A stretch of DNA of 64,000 nt, from contig DATHBD010000063.1 of the NCBI GenBank assembly GCA_035296325.1, positions 1 to 64,000 on the forward strand. The letters run 5' to 3'. Positions 16,417 through 23,964 of the stretch are shown piece after piece. The position numbers and the translations under genes are program-made. The stretch is from DATHBD01 sp035296325 (GTDB taxonomy: Bacteria > Actinomycetota > Actinomycetes > Mycobacteriales > Micromonosporaceae). The notes under the pieces were generated by a model. That model was given only the letters and a program-made list of their open reading frames with translations. It was not told the origin of the DNA and made no database searches. Every line of letters starts with the position of its first letter. Position 1 is the first letter of the stretch.

Positions 16417-17241
16417 TCATGCGGGGCCACCACGATGGGCTTTCGCCGAAGCGTACAGGCACACCGCCGCGGCCGCAGCCAGGTTCAGGCTCTCCGCGCG
16501 GCCGTGGATCGGCACCCGCACCCGGGCGTCGGCAGCCCCGCTCAGCACTGCCGGGAGGCCATGGGCCTCGGAGCCGAACAGCCACGCGGTCGGCCCGTCC
16601 AGGCCACCGGCGTCGGCGAGGGTATCGAGGTCGGTCTCGCCGTACGGGTCGGCGGCCAGGACGGCGATGCCGGCCCGGCGCACCGCGTCGATCACGTCCG
16701 CCGGGTCCGGGGCGCGCACCACGTCCACGTGGAACAGGCTGCCGGCGGAAGCCCGGACGGCCTTGCCGTTGTAGGGGTCGACCGCCTCCCCCGCGAAGAC
16801 CACCGCGGCCGCACCGGCCGCGTCGGCGGTGCGCAGGACCGTGCCGGCGTTGCCGGGGTCACGGATGTCGACCAGGATCGCGACCAGTCGGGGCCGGCGG
16901 GCCAGCGCCGCACCCAGGGCGAGGTCGGGCTGTCGGCACACCGCGACGACGCCCTGCGGCTGCACCGTTTCGGTGAGCGCCGCGAGCGCCTCGTCGGTCA
17001 CCAGTGACACCGGCGCGTCGACCGGCAGCAGGTCGGGGTGCCGATCGATGCCGCGTTCCGAAGCGAAGACCTCCACCACGCAATCCGGGCGGGTCAGCGC
17101 CTCGCGGACGGCCTGCGGCCCCTCGGCGAGGAAGAGCCCGGTCTGCTCCCGCTCGCGGCGGCGCTGCAGGCGCCGGGCAGCAACGACCCGGGGCGTGCGC
17201 GGTGTGTACACCGGCGGCGCCCCGGGTCGGGTGCGGTCCAT
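16417..17241 (-). CDS. TrmH/SpoU-family RNA 2'-O-methyltransferase
   Basis: 274 residues. A substrate-binding N-terminal domain (about 15-110) precedes a knotted SPOUT methyltransferase domain with LVAILVDIRDPGNAGTVLRTAD (motif 1, about 130-151), WLFGSEAHGLP (motif 2) and VRVPIHGRAESLNLAAAAA (motif 3, with the Asn-Leu SAM site). It should methylate a ribose in rRNA or tRNA; in many actinobacteria this slot between rplT and pheS holds a 23S rRNA (tsnR-like) enzyme. The start is the ATG at 17241, just after the rplT stop; the frame is open further upstream but overlaps rplT. No clear ribosome site. Confidence 0.87.
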   Translation of the reverse strand: MDRTRPGAPPVYTPRTPRVVAARRLQRRREREQTGLFLAEGPQAVREALTRPDCVVEVFASERGIDRHPDLLPVDAPVSLVTDEALAALTETVQPQGVVAVCRQPDLALGAALARRPRLVAILVDIRDPGNAGTVLRTADAAGAAAVVFAGEAVDPYNGKAVRASAGSLFHVDVVRAPDPADVIDAVRRAGIAVLAADPYGETDLDTLADAGGLDGPTAWLFGSEAHGLPAVLSGAADARVRVPIHGRAESLNLAAAAAVCLYASAKAHRGGPA

Positions 17242-17260
17242 CGATAGGCTGCCGGGCGCG

Positions 17261-17623
17261 TCAGGCGGCGGCGGCCGCGGTGCGCGCGACCTCGACGAGG
17301 CCGGCGAACGCGCGCTCGTCGTGCACCGCCATGTCAGCGAGGATCTTGCGGTCCACCTCGACACCGGCCAGGCGCAGCCCCTGGATCAGGCGGTTGTACG
17401 TCATGCCGTTGGCGCGGGCGGCGGCGTTGATCCGGGTGATCCAGAGCTGCCGGAAGTCGCCCTTGCGGTCACGACGGTCCCGGTAGGCGTACTGCATCGA
17501 GTGCAGCATCTGCTCCTTGGCCTTGCGGTACAGCCGGGAGCGCTGACCGCGGTAGCCGCTGGCGCTCTCCAGGACCGTACGGCGCTTCTTATGGGCGTTG
17601 ACTGCCCGCTTGACGCGTGCCAC
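17261..17623 (-). CDS. rplT: 50S ribosomal protein L20
   Basis: 120 residues, full length. It begins ARVKRAVNAHKKRR and contains YRGQRSRLYRKAKEQ, RDRKGDFRQLWITRINAA and GMTYNRLIQGLRLAGVEVDR, the L20 signatures. It binds 23S rRNA early in 50S assembly. GTG start at 17623 with GAGGAG about 9 nt upstream. The 131-nt gap from rpmI holds three perfect hairpins (17644-17725). Confidence 0.97.
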   Translation of the reverse strand: MARVKRAVNAHKKRRTVLESASGYRGQRSRLYRKAKEQMLHSMQYAYRDRRDRKGDFRQLWITRINAAARANGMTYNRLIQGLRLAGVEVDRKILADMAVHDERAFAGLVEVARTAAAAA

Positions 17624-17643
17624 GGTTCGTACTCCTCATCATC

Positions 17644-17725
17644 GACCGCCCGATCGGCGGTCGTCAGCGTCTGGTGAGCCCGGGGGGTCACGGGCTCATG
17701 CGAACCGGCCCGCGGACGGGCCGGT
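17644..17725 (-). promoter_or_regulatory. three tandem perfect hairpins in the rpmI-rplT gap
   Basis: On the transcribed (minus) strand there are three stems in a row. 17704-17725 has 8 bp with a 6-nt loop. 17675-17698 has 7 bp with a 10-nt loop. 17644-17662 has 7 bp with a 5-nt loop. All arms are perfect complements. The last stem ends about 7 nt before the GAGGAG of rplT. L20 is known in other bacteria to autoregulate by binding RNA structures in its own operon, so control of rplT translation or processing is plausible. No U-tract follows any stem. Confidence 0.5.
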
Positions 17726-17754
17726 CATACGTGCACTGGTAACGGCGCAGCCGC

Positions 17755-17949
17755 CTAGCGGGCCAGCAGTCGCTTGATCCGCTTGGTGTCGGCCTTGGTG
17801 AGCTCGACGGTGCCGGTCAGCCGGCGGGTACGGCGGGAGGACTTGACCTCCAGCAGGTGCCGCTTGCCGGCCTGCTCAGCGATGATCTTGCCACTGCCGG
17901 TGACCCGCACGCGCTTCTTCATGCCGCTGTGGCTCTTCATCTTCGGCAT
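17755..17949 (-). CDS. rpmI: 50S ribosomal protein L35
   Basis: 64 residues, full length. It begins PKMKSHSGMKKRVRVTGSGK, the L35 signature, and is highly basic. ATG at 17949 with GGGAG upstream, 29 nt after the infC stop. Second gene of the infC-rpmI-rplT operon. Confidence 0.97.
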   Translation of the reverse strand: MPKMKSHSGMKKRVRVTGSGKIIAEQAGKRHLLEVKSSRRTRRLTGTVELTKADTKRIKRLLAR

Positions 17950-17978
17950 CGAACTCGTATCTCCCTATCGCCGGGCTC

Positions 17979-18599
17979 TCACCCAGTTGGATTGTCAACC
18001 CCGGTGACCCCTTGAGGGCCATCGTCGGGCTGGTGCTCTTCGCCCTCGCGGGGCGCCCCGGTCCTGGCGGCCGTGGCGGCCGTCTTGACGGCGCGGTGCG
18101 GTGCGATAACCATGATCATGTTTCGGCCGTCCTGCTTCGGCGCGGCCTCGACGAAACCCAGCTCGGTGATCTCCTCCGAGAGCCGACGCAGCAGCCGGAA
18201 CCCCAGCTCGGGGCGGCTCTGCTCACGACCGCGGAACATGATCGTCACCTTGACCTTGTCGCCCGCCTTCAGGAACCGCACCACGTGACCCTTCTTGGTC
18301 TCGTAATCGTGCGGGTCGATCTTCGGGCGGAGCTTCATTTCCTTGATGACCGTCTGCTGCTGGTTGCGCCGCGCTTCGCGCGCCTTGATGTCGCTCTCGT
18401 ACTTGAACTTGCCGAAGTCCATGAGCTTGCACACCGGGGGGCGCGCCATCGGCGCAACCTCGACCAGATCCAGGTCCACGTCGCCGGCCAACTGCAGGGC
18501 GCGCTCGAGCGGGACGATGCCCACCTGCTCACCCTCCGGGCCGACCAACCGGACTTCGCGCGCCCGGATCTGATCGTTGACACGTGGCTCGACGCTGAT
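17979..18599 (-). CDS. infC: translation initiation factor IF-3 (ATC start codon)
   Basis: 206 residues from an ATC at 18599. IF-3 keeps ribosomal subunits apart and proofreads the start codon. The N-domain (SVEPRVNDQIRAREVRLVGP) and the C-domain (KEMKLRPKIDPHDYETKKGH, FRGREQSRPELGFRLL) are canonical, followed by a charged, Pro/Gly-rich tail of about 35 residues. AAGGAGG (18610-18604) sits 4 nt before the ATC, and conserved IF-3 sequence begins exactly there. Non-AUG starts in infC are known and let IF-3 repress its own translation. An in-frame GTG at 18683 gives 28 residues without IF-3 similarity and is unlikely. Confidence 0.93.
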   Translation of the reverse strand: MSVEPRVNDQIRAREVRLVGPEGEQVGIVPLERALQLAGDVDLDLVEVAPMARPPVCKLMDFGKFKYESDIKAREARRNQQQTVIKEMKLRPKIDPHDYETKKGHVVRFLKAGDKVKVTIMFRGREQSRPELGFRLLRRLSEEITELGFVEAAPKQDGRNMIMVIAPHRAVKTAATAARTGAPREGEEHQPDDGPQGVTGVDNPTG

Positions 18600-18690
18600 G
18601 AGGCCTCCTTCATCGGTTGTTCCGCGCGGCCGGTCGAGGCCACGCCCGTGGTTCGCCGCGGCGGCACCGCGGGCCCCGCGCAAAGCAGAA

Positions 18691-18714
18691 GGCCCCGGCA
18701 GATATGCCAGGGCC
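18691..18714 (-). terminator. attenuator-like hairpin in the infC leader
   Basis: On the minus strand GGCCCTGGCA pairs with TGCCGGGGCC (one G-U) around a TATC loop, followed by TTCTGCTTT. It lies about 90 nt before the infC start in what should be a long leader. A strong GC stem plus a U-rich tail suggests a terminator used for attenuation of the infC-rpmI-rplT operon. Confidence 0.55.
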
Positions 18715-18895
18715 CGCTCGACCGGTCAGCGCACGCGCTCAGCACGCAACCTCGCCGGAAAGGCCGGAGGCCTCACCGTCGATTGACCGGGACCCGGCTG
18801 TCGCGAACATCAACGGCACGGGTGGGAGCGGGACGCTCCGCTTTACTGGCCGACACCGGTGCGCGGACGCACGGCGACGGCTGGTCGACGCGTCA

Positions 18896-18923
18896 AGCGT
18901 ACCAGGTGTGCCGATCGGCACAC
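18896..18923 (-). promoter_or_regulatory. candidate infC promoter element with an 18-bp palindrome
   Basis: GTGTGCCGATCGGCACAC (18906-18923) is a perfect 18-bp palindrome with no spacer. Immediately downstream on the minus strand is TACGCT (18901-18896), a TANNNT -10-like element, which would give an infC leader of about 285 nt. A palindrome over the -35 region suggests an operator. It also lies 13 nt past the PH-domain gene stop, so a termination role cannot be excluded. Confidence 0.4.
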
Positions 18924-18935
18924 GAAGGTGCCCTG

Positions 18936-19418
18936 CTAGGGCGTGCCGGACGGCTCCGTCGCACCTGACTCGCGGCTCTGGGCGAGCAGCGCACGCAGGC
19001 CCCGTGCCGCCCGGACCGCGTACTCCTTGTCGGTGGCCTGGATCGCCATCACCGCCACGGATTCGTCGTCCTGCAGATCGAGCATCACCCACGGCGTACC
19101 CCGCCCGAAACTGATCCCGCGGACCACCTGCCACGGCAACTCGTACGACCCAATCACGTTGCGGACCCGGATGCCGGTCGCGTCGGCCTCGACGCGCGGC
19201 CGGGCGAAGAGCAGGATGGCGAACGCCGTCACCACGCCCAGGCCGATCATGGCGAGCTGGTCGCCGCGCTGGAAGTAGCCCGGGCCGTCTCCGGTCGGCC
19301 CGTGCAGGCCGGTCGCGAGCAGCGTCATCGTGGCGAGCACCACCACCGCGGCGATCCAGCACGCCACCCGGGCGCGGCGTGGCCGGGCCCGGACCACCTC
19401 GGACACCTCAGCCGTCAC
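18936..19418 (-). CDS. PH-domain-containing membrane protein
   Basis: 160 residues. Two hydrophobic segments near the N-terminus (about 18-36 VACWIAAVVVLATMTLLAT and 54-72 LAMIGLGVVTAFAILLFA) are followed by a bacterial PH-like domain (about 73-145) with RVEADATGIRVRNVIGSYELPW and VVRGISFGRGTPWVML. Proteins of this type are common in actinobacteria as small membrane proteins of unknown role. GTG start at 19418 without an obvious ribosome site. It lies between hisG and infC on the same strand. Confidence 0.7.
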   Translation of the reverse strand: MTAEVSEVVRARPRRARVACWIAAVVVLATMTLLATGLHGPTGDGPGYFQRGDQLAMIGLGVVTAFAILLFARPRVEADATGIRVRNVIGSYELPWQVVRGISFGRGTPWVMLDLQDDESVAVMAIQATDKEYAVRAARGLRALLAQSRESGATEPSGTP

Positions 19419-19471
19419 CAGCCCAGTCTACGAGGTCGCCCCACCGGGCAACGCGCCGCTGTCGGTGCGGA

Positions 19472-20323
19472 TCACAGGCGGCAGGCGTGGATGTCGGTGA
19501 CCAGGATCGCCCGGGCCCCCAGGTCGTACAGCTCGTCCATGATCCGGTGCACCTCGCCGCGCTGCACCATCGCCTGCACCGCCACCCAGCCCTCGCGCCG
19601 CAACGGCGAGATGGTCGGCGACTCGATACCCGGCGTCACCGCGGTGGCGGCATCCACCTGGTCGGTACGCACGTCGTAGGCGAGCAGCACGTACCGGCGG
19701 GCCACCAGCACCCCCTGCAGACGGCGCTGCAGCTGGGTCACCCGGGGCGAGTCGGTCGCCGCGCCGACGCGGCGGATCAACACCGCCGAGGACCGCAGGA
19801 TCGGCTCCCCGACCGCGGTCAGCCCCGCCTGGCGCAGCGTGGAACCGGTCTCCACGACGTCGGCGATGACGTCGGCGACACCGAGCCGGATCGCGTTCTC
19901 CACCGCGCCGTCGAGCTTGACGACCTGCGCCTGCACGCCGTGCTCCGCGAGGTGCCGGGTGACGACGCCGGGGTAGGCGGTGGCGACGCGACGCCCGGCC
20001 AGGTCGGCTGGCAGGTCGTCCAGCGTGCCGGGCCGCGCCGCGTAGCGGAATGTCGCGGCGCCGAAGTCCAGATCCAGCAGTTCCTCGGCACCACTGTCGG
20101 CATCAATCATGAGGTCGCGCCCGGTGATGCCGAGATCGAGATCACCCGATCCCACGTACGTCGCGATGTCGCGCGGGCGGAGGTAGAAGAACACCACTTC
20201 GTTCTCCGCGTCGCTGCAGATCAGGTCCTTCGCGTCGGTGCGCTGGCGGTACCCCGCCTCGCGCAGCATCTGTGCCGCGGGCACGGACAGGGTGCCCTTG
20301 TTGGGCACGGCGATTCTCAACAT
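19472..20323 (-). CDS. hisG: ATP phosphoribosyltransferase (long form)
   Basis: 283 residues. It catalyses the first, histidine-inhibited step of histidine synthesis (ATP + PRPP). The catalytic part begins LRIAVPNKGTLSVPAAQML and contains DLGITGRDLM and GVADVIADVVETGSTLR (PRPP loop). The extra C-terminal domain (about 212-283, SPTISPLRREGWVAVQAMVQ) is the allosteric ACT-like domain that marks the long form, which needs no HisZ. ATG at 20323 with AGGAG 7 nt upstream. Confidence 0.95.
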   Translation of the reverse strand: MLRIAVPNKGTLSVPAAQMLREAGYRQRTDAKDLICSDAENEVVFFYLRPRDIATYVGSGDLDLGITGRDLMIDADSGAEELLDLDFGAATFRYAARPGTLDDLPADLAGRRVATAYPGVVTRHLAEHGVQAQVVKLDGAVENAIRLGVADVIADVVETGSTLRQAGLTAVGEPILRSSAVLIRRVGAATDSPRVTQLQRRLQGVLVARRYVLLAYDVRTDQVDAATAVTPGIESPTISPLRREGWVAVQAMVQRGEVHRIMDELYDLGARAILVTDIHACRL

Positions 20324-20382
20324 GGCTCGGCTCCTATGGCTGGCAAACGGGAAGGTCGGTCCGATCGGTGGCGGTCGCGCCG

Positions 20383-20664
20383 TCACAGATGTCGGTACAC
20401 GTCCTTGAGCTCGAGCCCGGTCGCCAGCATCAGCACCTGCGCCTGGTACAGCAGCTGCGCGATCTCCTCGGCCGCCCGCTCGCGGCCCTCGAACTCCGCG
20501 GCCATCCAGGACTCGGCAGCCTCCTCGACGACCTTCTTGCCGATCGAATGCACGCCGCGGTCCAATGCCGCGACGGTGCCCGACCCGGGCGTGCGTGCCT
20601 CTGCCTTCGCGCGCAGCTCGGCGAAGAGGTCGTCGAAGGTCTTCACGGGCAGGGATTCTGTCAT
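20383..20664 (-). CDS. hisE: phosphoribosyl-ATP pyrophosphatase
   Basis: 93 residues, the usual stand-alone actinobacterial HisE. It hydrolyses PR-ATP to PR-AMP. An all-alpha MazG-like fold is indicated by KVVEEAAESWMAAEFEGRE and AAEEIAQLLYQAQVLML, which supply the Glu/Asp metal ligands. It precedes hisG by 59 nt. Transcribed divergently from the KDPG aldolase gene. Confidence 0.93.
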   Translation of the reverse strand: MTESLPVKTFDDLFAELRAKAEARTPGSGTVAALDRGVHSIGKKVVEEAAESWMAAEFEGRERAAEEIAQLLYQAQVLMLATGLELKDVYRHL

Positions 20665-20680
20665 ACCGCTGGGCTGGCAT

Positions 20681-20718
20681 TATGGTGTCGGTGCGGGACG
20701 ACACGGAAAACCGCACCG
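20681..20718 (+). promoter_or_regulatory. promoter and operator-like inverted repeat in front of the KDPG aldolase gene
   Basis: A -10-like TATGGT (20681-20686) is followed by a perfect 8-bp inverted repeat, CGGTGCGG (20689-20696) and CCGCACCG (20711-20718), with a 14-nt centre. The repeat covers the predicted start site and early transcript, the classic place for a repressor operator, 31 nt before the GTG start. No regulator gene is adjacent. Confidence 0.45.
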
Positions 20719-20748
20719 CCGAGCCGGCCGGTGAGACAGGAGCACACG

Positions 20749-21396
20749 GTGAGCCCCTTGGATGAGGTCACTGCCACGATCGAGGCCACTCGACTGGTGC
20801 CGGTCGTGGTCATCGACGATGCGGCCGCCGCCGAGGCGCTCGGATCCGCGCTGGCCAAGGGCGGGCTGCGCTGCGCGGAGGTGACCTTCCGCACCCCCGC
20901 GGCCGAGGACGCGCTGCGCGCCATGGCGCGCAACCCGGAGATGTTCGTCGGCGCCGGGACCGTGCTCACGCCAGACCAGGTGGACCGCGCGGTCGCCGCC
21001 GGCGCGAAGTTCATCGTGTCCCCCGGGTTCAGCCCCACTGTGGTGCGGCACTGCCAGCAGATCGGCGTGCCGGTGTTCCCAGGGGTCGCGACGGCCACCG
21101 AGATCCAGGCCGCCCTTGAGGAAGGGCTGGGAGTCGTCAAGTTCTTCCCGGCCGAGCCGCTCGGTGGGCTGCCGATGATCAAGGCGCTCGCCGCCCCGTT
21201 CCCGGCCCTGCGGTTCATCCCGACCGGGGGCATCACCGCGGCGCAGCTGGGCGACTACCTCGGGCACCGCAGTGTCCTCGCGGTCGGTGGGAGCTGGATG
21301 GTCGCTCCCAAGCTGATCGCGGCCGCCGACTGGCCCGAGATCACCCGGCTGACCGCCGAAGCCGTCGCCGTCGCGACCAAGTCACCCGCCGCCTGA
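20749..21396 (+). CDS. eda: bifunctional 4-hydroxy-2-oxoglutarate / KDPG aldolase
   Basis: 215 residues. It cleaves 2-keto-3-deoxy-6-phosphogluconate to pyruvate and glyceraldehyde 3-phosphate. Class I aldolase features: LVPVVVIDD, EVTFRTPAAEDAL, FVGAGTVLTPDQV, KFIVSPGFSPTVV, and GVVKFFPAEPLGG with the Schiff-base lysine (VVKFFPAE, near residue 132). GTG at 20749 follows ACAGGAG by 6 nt. The open frame extends upstream but only across the hisE antisense. Together with the next gene it completes the lower part of the KDG route (hexuronate or Entner-Doudoroff type). Confidence 0.92.
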   Translation: MSPLDEVTATIEATRLVPVVVIDDAAAAEALGSALAKGGLRCAEVTFRTPAAEDALRAMARNPEMFVGAGTVLTPDQVDRAVAAGAKFIVSPGFSPTVVRHCQQIGVPVFPGVATATEIQAALEEGLGVVKFFPAEPLGGLPMIKALAAPFPALRFIPTGGITAAQLGDYLGHRSVLAVGGSWMVAPKLIAAADWPEITRLTAEAVAVATKSPAA

Positions 21397-21470
21397 TCCA
21401 TCGCGCCGGCACCGTCCGGCGTGGCACGTTCCCCCGCCGGATCACCGGCGGCCAGTCCGGAGGAAGAACC

Positions 21471-22574
21471 ATGGGCGCCCTGCAGATTCGACCGGCCGCG
21501 GAGTGCCGCTTCGATGCGGTTTCGCTGGGCGAGGTGATGCTCCGGCTCGACCCGGGCGAGGGCCGCATCCGGACCACCCGGCAGTTCCGCGCCTGGGAGG
21601 GTGGCGGGGAGTACAACGTCACCCGCGGCCTGCGGCGCTGCTTCGGCCTGCGCACGGCGGTGGTCACCGCGCTCGCCGACAACGACATCGGCCGCCTGGT
21701 CGAGGACTTCATCCTGCAGGGCGGCGTGGACACCTCGTTCCTGCGGTGGGTCGCCTACGACGGCATCGGCCGCAGTGTCCGCAACGGGCTCAACTTCACC
21801 GAGCGCGGATTCGGTGTACGCGGCGCGGTCGGCGTGTCCGACCGCGGCAACACCGCGGCGAGCCAGCTCCGCCCGGGCGACATCGACTGGGAGCGACTGT
21901 TCGGCGAGTTGGGCGTGCGCTGGTTGCACACCGGCGGTATCTTCGCCGGCCTCTCCGAGACCACCCCGGACGTGGTCGAGGAGGCGCTGGTGGCCGCGAA
22001 GCGCCATGGCACCGTCGTCTCCTACGACCTCAACTACCGGCCCAGCCTGTGGAAGGCCGTCGGCGGGCAGGCCCGCGCGCAGGAGGTCAACAAGCGGCTG
22101 GCCCGGTACGTCGACGTGATGATCGGCAATGAGGAGGACTTCACCGCGGCGCTGGGCTTCCAGGTCCCGGAGACCGACGAGAACCTCACCGCGCTCGAGG
22201 TCGCCAACTTCACGTCGATGATCGGCCAGGTCACCGCGGCGTACCCGAACTTCGCCGTGGTGGCCACCACGCTGCGCGCCGTGCACAGCGCGACCGTCAA
22301 CGACTGGGGCGCGATCGCCTGGTCGGCGAAGGACGGGTTCGTCGAGGCGACGCACCGGCCCCGGCTGGAGATCCTGGACCGGGTCGGCGGCGGGGACAGC
22401 TTCGCCTCCGGCCTGGTGTACGGGCTGCTGCAGGGCTTCGACCTGGCCACCTGCGTGGAGTACGGCGCCGCCCATGGCGCACTCGCGATGACCACGCCGG
22501 GCGACACCTCCACGGCGACGCTCTCCGAGGTCGAGCGCCTGGTCAAGGGCGGCGGCGCCCGCGTCCAGCGCTGA
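21471..22574 (+). CDS. kdgK: PfkB-family sugar kinase, probably 2-keto-3-deoxygluconate kinase
   Basis: 367 residues. It would phosphorylate KDG to KDPG for the aldolase encoded 74 nt upstream. PfkB features: FDAVSLGEVMLRLDPGEG (N-terminal strand), a GGGEYNV sugar-binding motif, and DRVGGGDSFASGLVYG near the C-terminus containing the catalytic Asp and anion hole. ATG at 21471 with GGAGGAAG upstream. Substrate assignment comes from the pairing with the aldolase; PfkB kinases have varied substrates. Confidence 0.85.
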   Translation: MGALQIRPAAECRFDAVSLGEVMLRLDPGEGRIRTTRQFRAWEGGGEYNVTRGLRRCFGLRTAVVTALADNDIGRLVEDFILQGGVDTSFLRWVAYDGIGRSVRNGLNFTERGFGVRGAVGVSDRGNTAASQLRPGDIDWERLFGELGVRWLHTGGIFAGLSETTPDVVEEALVAAKRHGTVVSYDLNYRPSLWKAVGGQARAQEVNKRLARYVDVMIGNEEDFTAALGFQVPETDENLTALEVANFTSMIGQVTAAYPNFAVVATTLRAVHSATVNDWGAIAWSAKDGFVEATHRPRLEILDRVGGGDSFASGLVYGLLQGFDLATCVEYGAAHGALAMTTPGDTSTATLSEVERLVKGGGARVQR

Positions 22575-22635
22575 CCCCGCCCCGGGGCCCGGTACCGTGG
22601 CACGGATCGCACCCGTGATACGACCCGGAGGTCCC

Positions 22636-23022
22636 ATGCCCGTATCCATCCGCTGGATCTCGATTGACTGTGCCGATCCGTACGCGCTGTCGCAGTTCTA
22701 CAGCGCCGCGACCGGCTGGGCCACCGACACCGAGGATCAGCCGGGCGACGACGAGTGCGCCGTGTTGCCGCCGGCACCCGGGCACCCAGGGCTGCTGTTC
22801 ACCCGCGTACCGGAACCGAAGACCGGCAAAAACCGGCTCCACCTGGACCTGCAGCCGCTGGACCGCACGCGGGACGAGGAGGTGGAGCGGCTCATCGCGC
22901 TCGGCGCCACCCACCTCGACGACCAGCGCCGGGGCGGGCTGGGATGGGTTGTGCTCGCCGACCCGGAAGGCAACGAGTTGTGCATGAACACCAGCCCGGC
23001 CGAGCGCGCCGCGGCGGAATGA
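22636..23022 (+). CDS. VOC (glyoxalase-like) family protein
   Basis: 128 residues. A two-module betaalphabetabetabeta fold is suggested by SIRWISIDCADPYALSQFYSAATGW at the start (with WISID and FYSAATGW spaced as in the family), then NRLHLDLQPLD, and GWVVLADPEGNELCM at the end. Substrate unknown; members include dioxygenases, resistance proteins and uncharacterised enzymes. ATG at 22636 has GGAGG four bases upstream, 61 nt after the kinase gene. A strong hairpin follows the stop. Confidence 0.8.
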   Translation: MPVSIRWISIDCADPYALSQFYSAATGWATDTEDQPGDDECAVLPPAPGHPGLLFTRVPEPKTGKNRLHLDLQPLDRTRDEEVERLIALGATHLDDQRRGGLGWVVLADPEGNELCMNTSPAERAAAE

Positions 23023-23049
23023 CCGCCCGGGGGTTCACCTCGGGCGGTC
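23021..23049. terminator. bidirectional terminator-like hairpin
   Basis: GACCGCCCG (23021-23029) pairs perfectly with CGGGCGGTC (23041-23049) around an 11-nt loop, between the convergent VOC and alpha/beta hydrolase genes. No U-tract on either side, which is common for GC-rich actinobacterial terminators. Confidence 0.6.
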
Positions 23050-23057
23050 CCGCCCGG

Positions 23058-23882
23058 CTACTCGTCGAGGAAGGCCAGCGTCGTGGCCGCGAGCAGCGGT
23101 GAGATGCAGATGTCGTAGTGGGTCAGCCCGGGCAGGATGGCGAGCGCGTGCCCGCCCTTCGGGCGGCCCTCACCCATCCAGCCACCGTCCCGGAGGCCCC
23201 CGTCGAGCAGGCTGAAGATCTCGACGTAGTGGCTGGGCGGCGCCATGTCGGCATCGGCCGCGACGATGAGCGTCGGCACCTGCAGGCCGCTGACCTCGGC
23301 GGTGAAGTCGAAGTCCGGCGACATCGCCGCACCGATCTTGTCGAGGAGGCGCGGGAAGTCCTCGGGGCGGGGCGCGACGCGCTGGTAGAGCTGGTACATC
23401 GGGGTGTCCCGCAGGAACACGGCGGCGGCCGCGTTGACCCGGCGCTGCTGCTCGCGCATCTCCGGGTAGATCGCGTCGGACCGGATATTCGTCGACACCA
23501 CGACGAGCCGGCCAACCTTGTCCGGGTACCTCGCCGCGGTGTGCAGCGCCACGCCGCCGCCGAGCGAGTAGCCCACGACGTCGGGCCGGTCCAGCCCGAG
23601 GTGGTCGATGAGCGCGGCGACGTCGTCGGCCATCAACCGGACGTCGAGTGGTCGCTCGATGTCGGCGGTGCGGCCGTGCCCCTGCAGGTCGACGGCGATG
23701 ACCAGGTGCCGCTCCGCGAGCGCGTCGAGCACGGGCCCGAACATCTCGCCCGACCCGAGCCCGCCGTGCAGCAGGATCAGCGGCCGCCCGGTCCCGTGCG
23801 TGGCGACATAGAGGTTGATGCCGTTGACCTCGGCGTACCGGCCGGTGCCGGTCGCGTCGGTGATCCGATCGGTGGTGGTCAT
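23058..23882 (-). CDS. alpha/beta hydrolase
   Basis: 274 residues. PLILLHGGLGSGEMF carries the HGG oxyanion region. DLQGHGRT and VVGYSLGGGVAL hold the nucleophile elbow (Ser in GYSLGG, near residue 106). An Asp follows VPTLIVAADADM, and GLTHYDI near the C-terminus supplies the catalytic His. The substrate is not evident. ATG at 23882 with GGGAG upstream. It sits ahead of ribH's end on the same strand but has no obvious role in riboflavin synthesis. Confidence 0.82.
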   Translation of the reverse strand: MTTTDRITDATGTGRYAEVNGINLYVATHGTGRPLILLHGGLGSGEMFGPVLDALAERHLVIAVDLQGHGRTADIERPLDVRLMADDVAALIDHLGLDRPDVVGYSLGGGVALHTAARYPDKVGRLVVVSTNIRSDAIYPEMREQQRRVNAAAAVFLRDTPMYQLYQRVAPRPEDFPRLLDKIGAAMSPDFDFTAEVSGLQVPTLIVAADADMAPPSHYVEIFSLLDGGLRDGGWMGEGRPKGGHALAILPGLTHYDICISPLLAATTLAFLDE

Positions 23883-23964
23883 GAGTGCTGCTCCCTGGCG
23901 TGCTGGCTGAGGTTGTGGTCACCCGGTAAGACCAGCCGCCCGGCGCAAACTCATCGGCGCGCGG

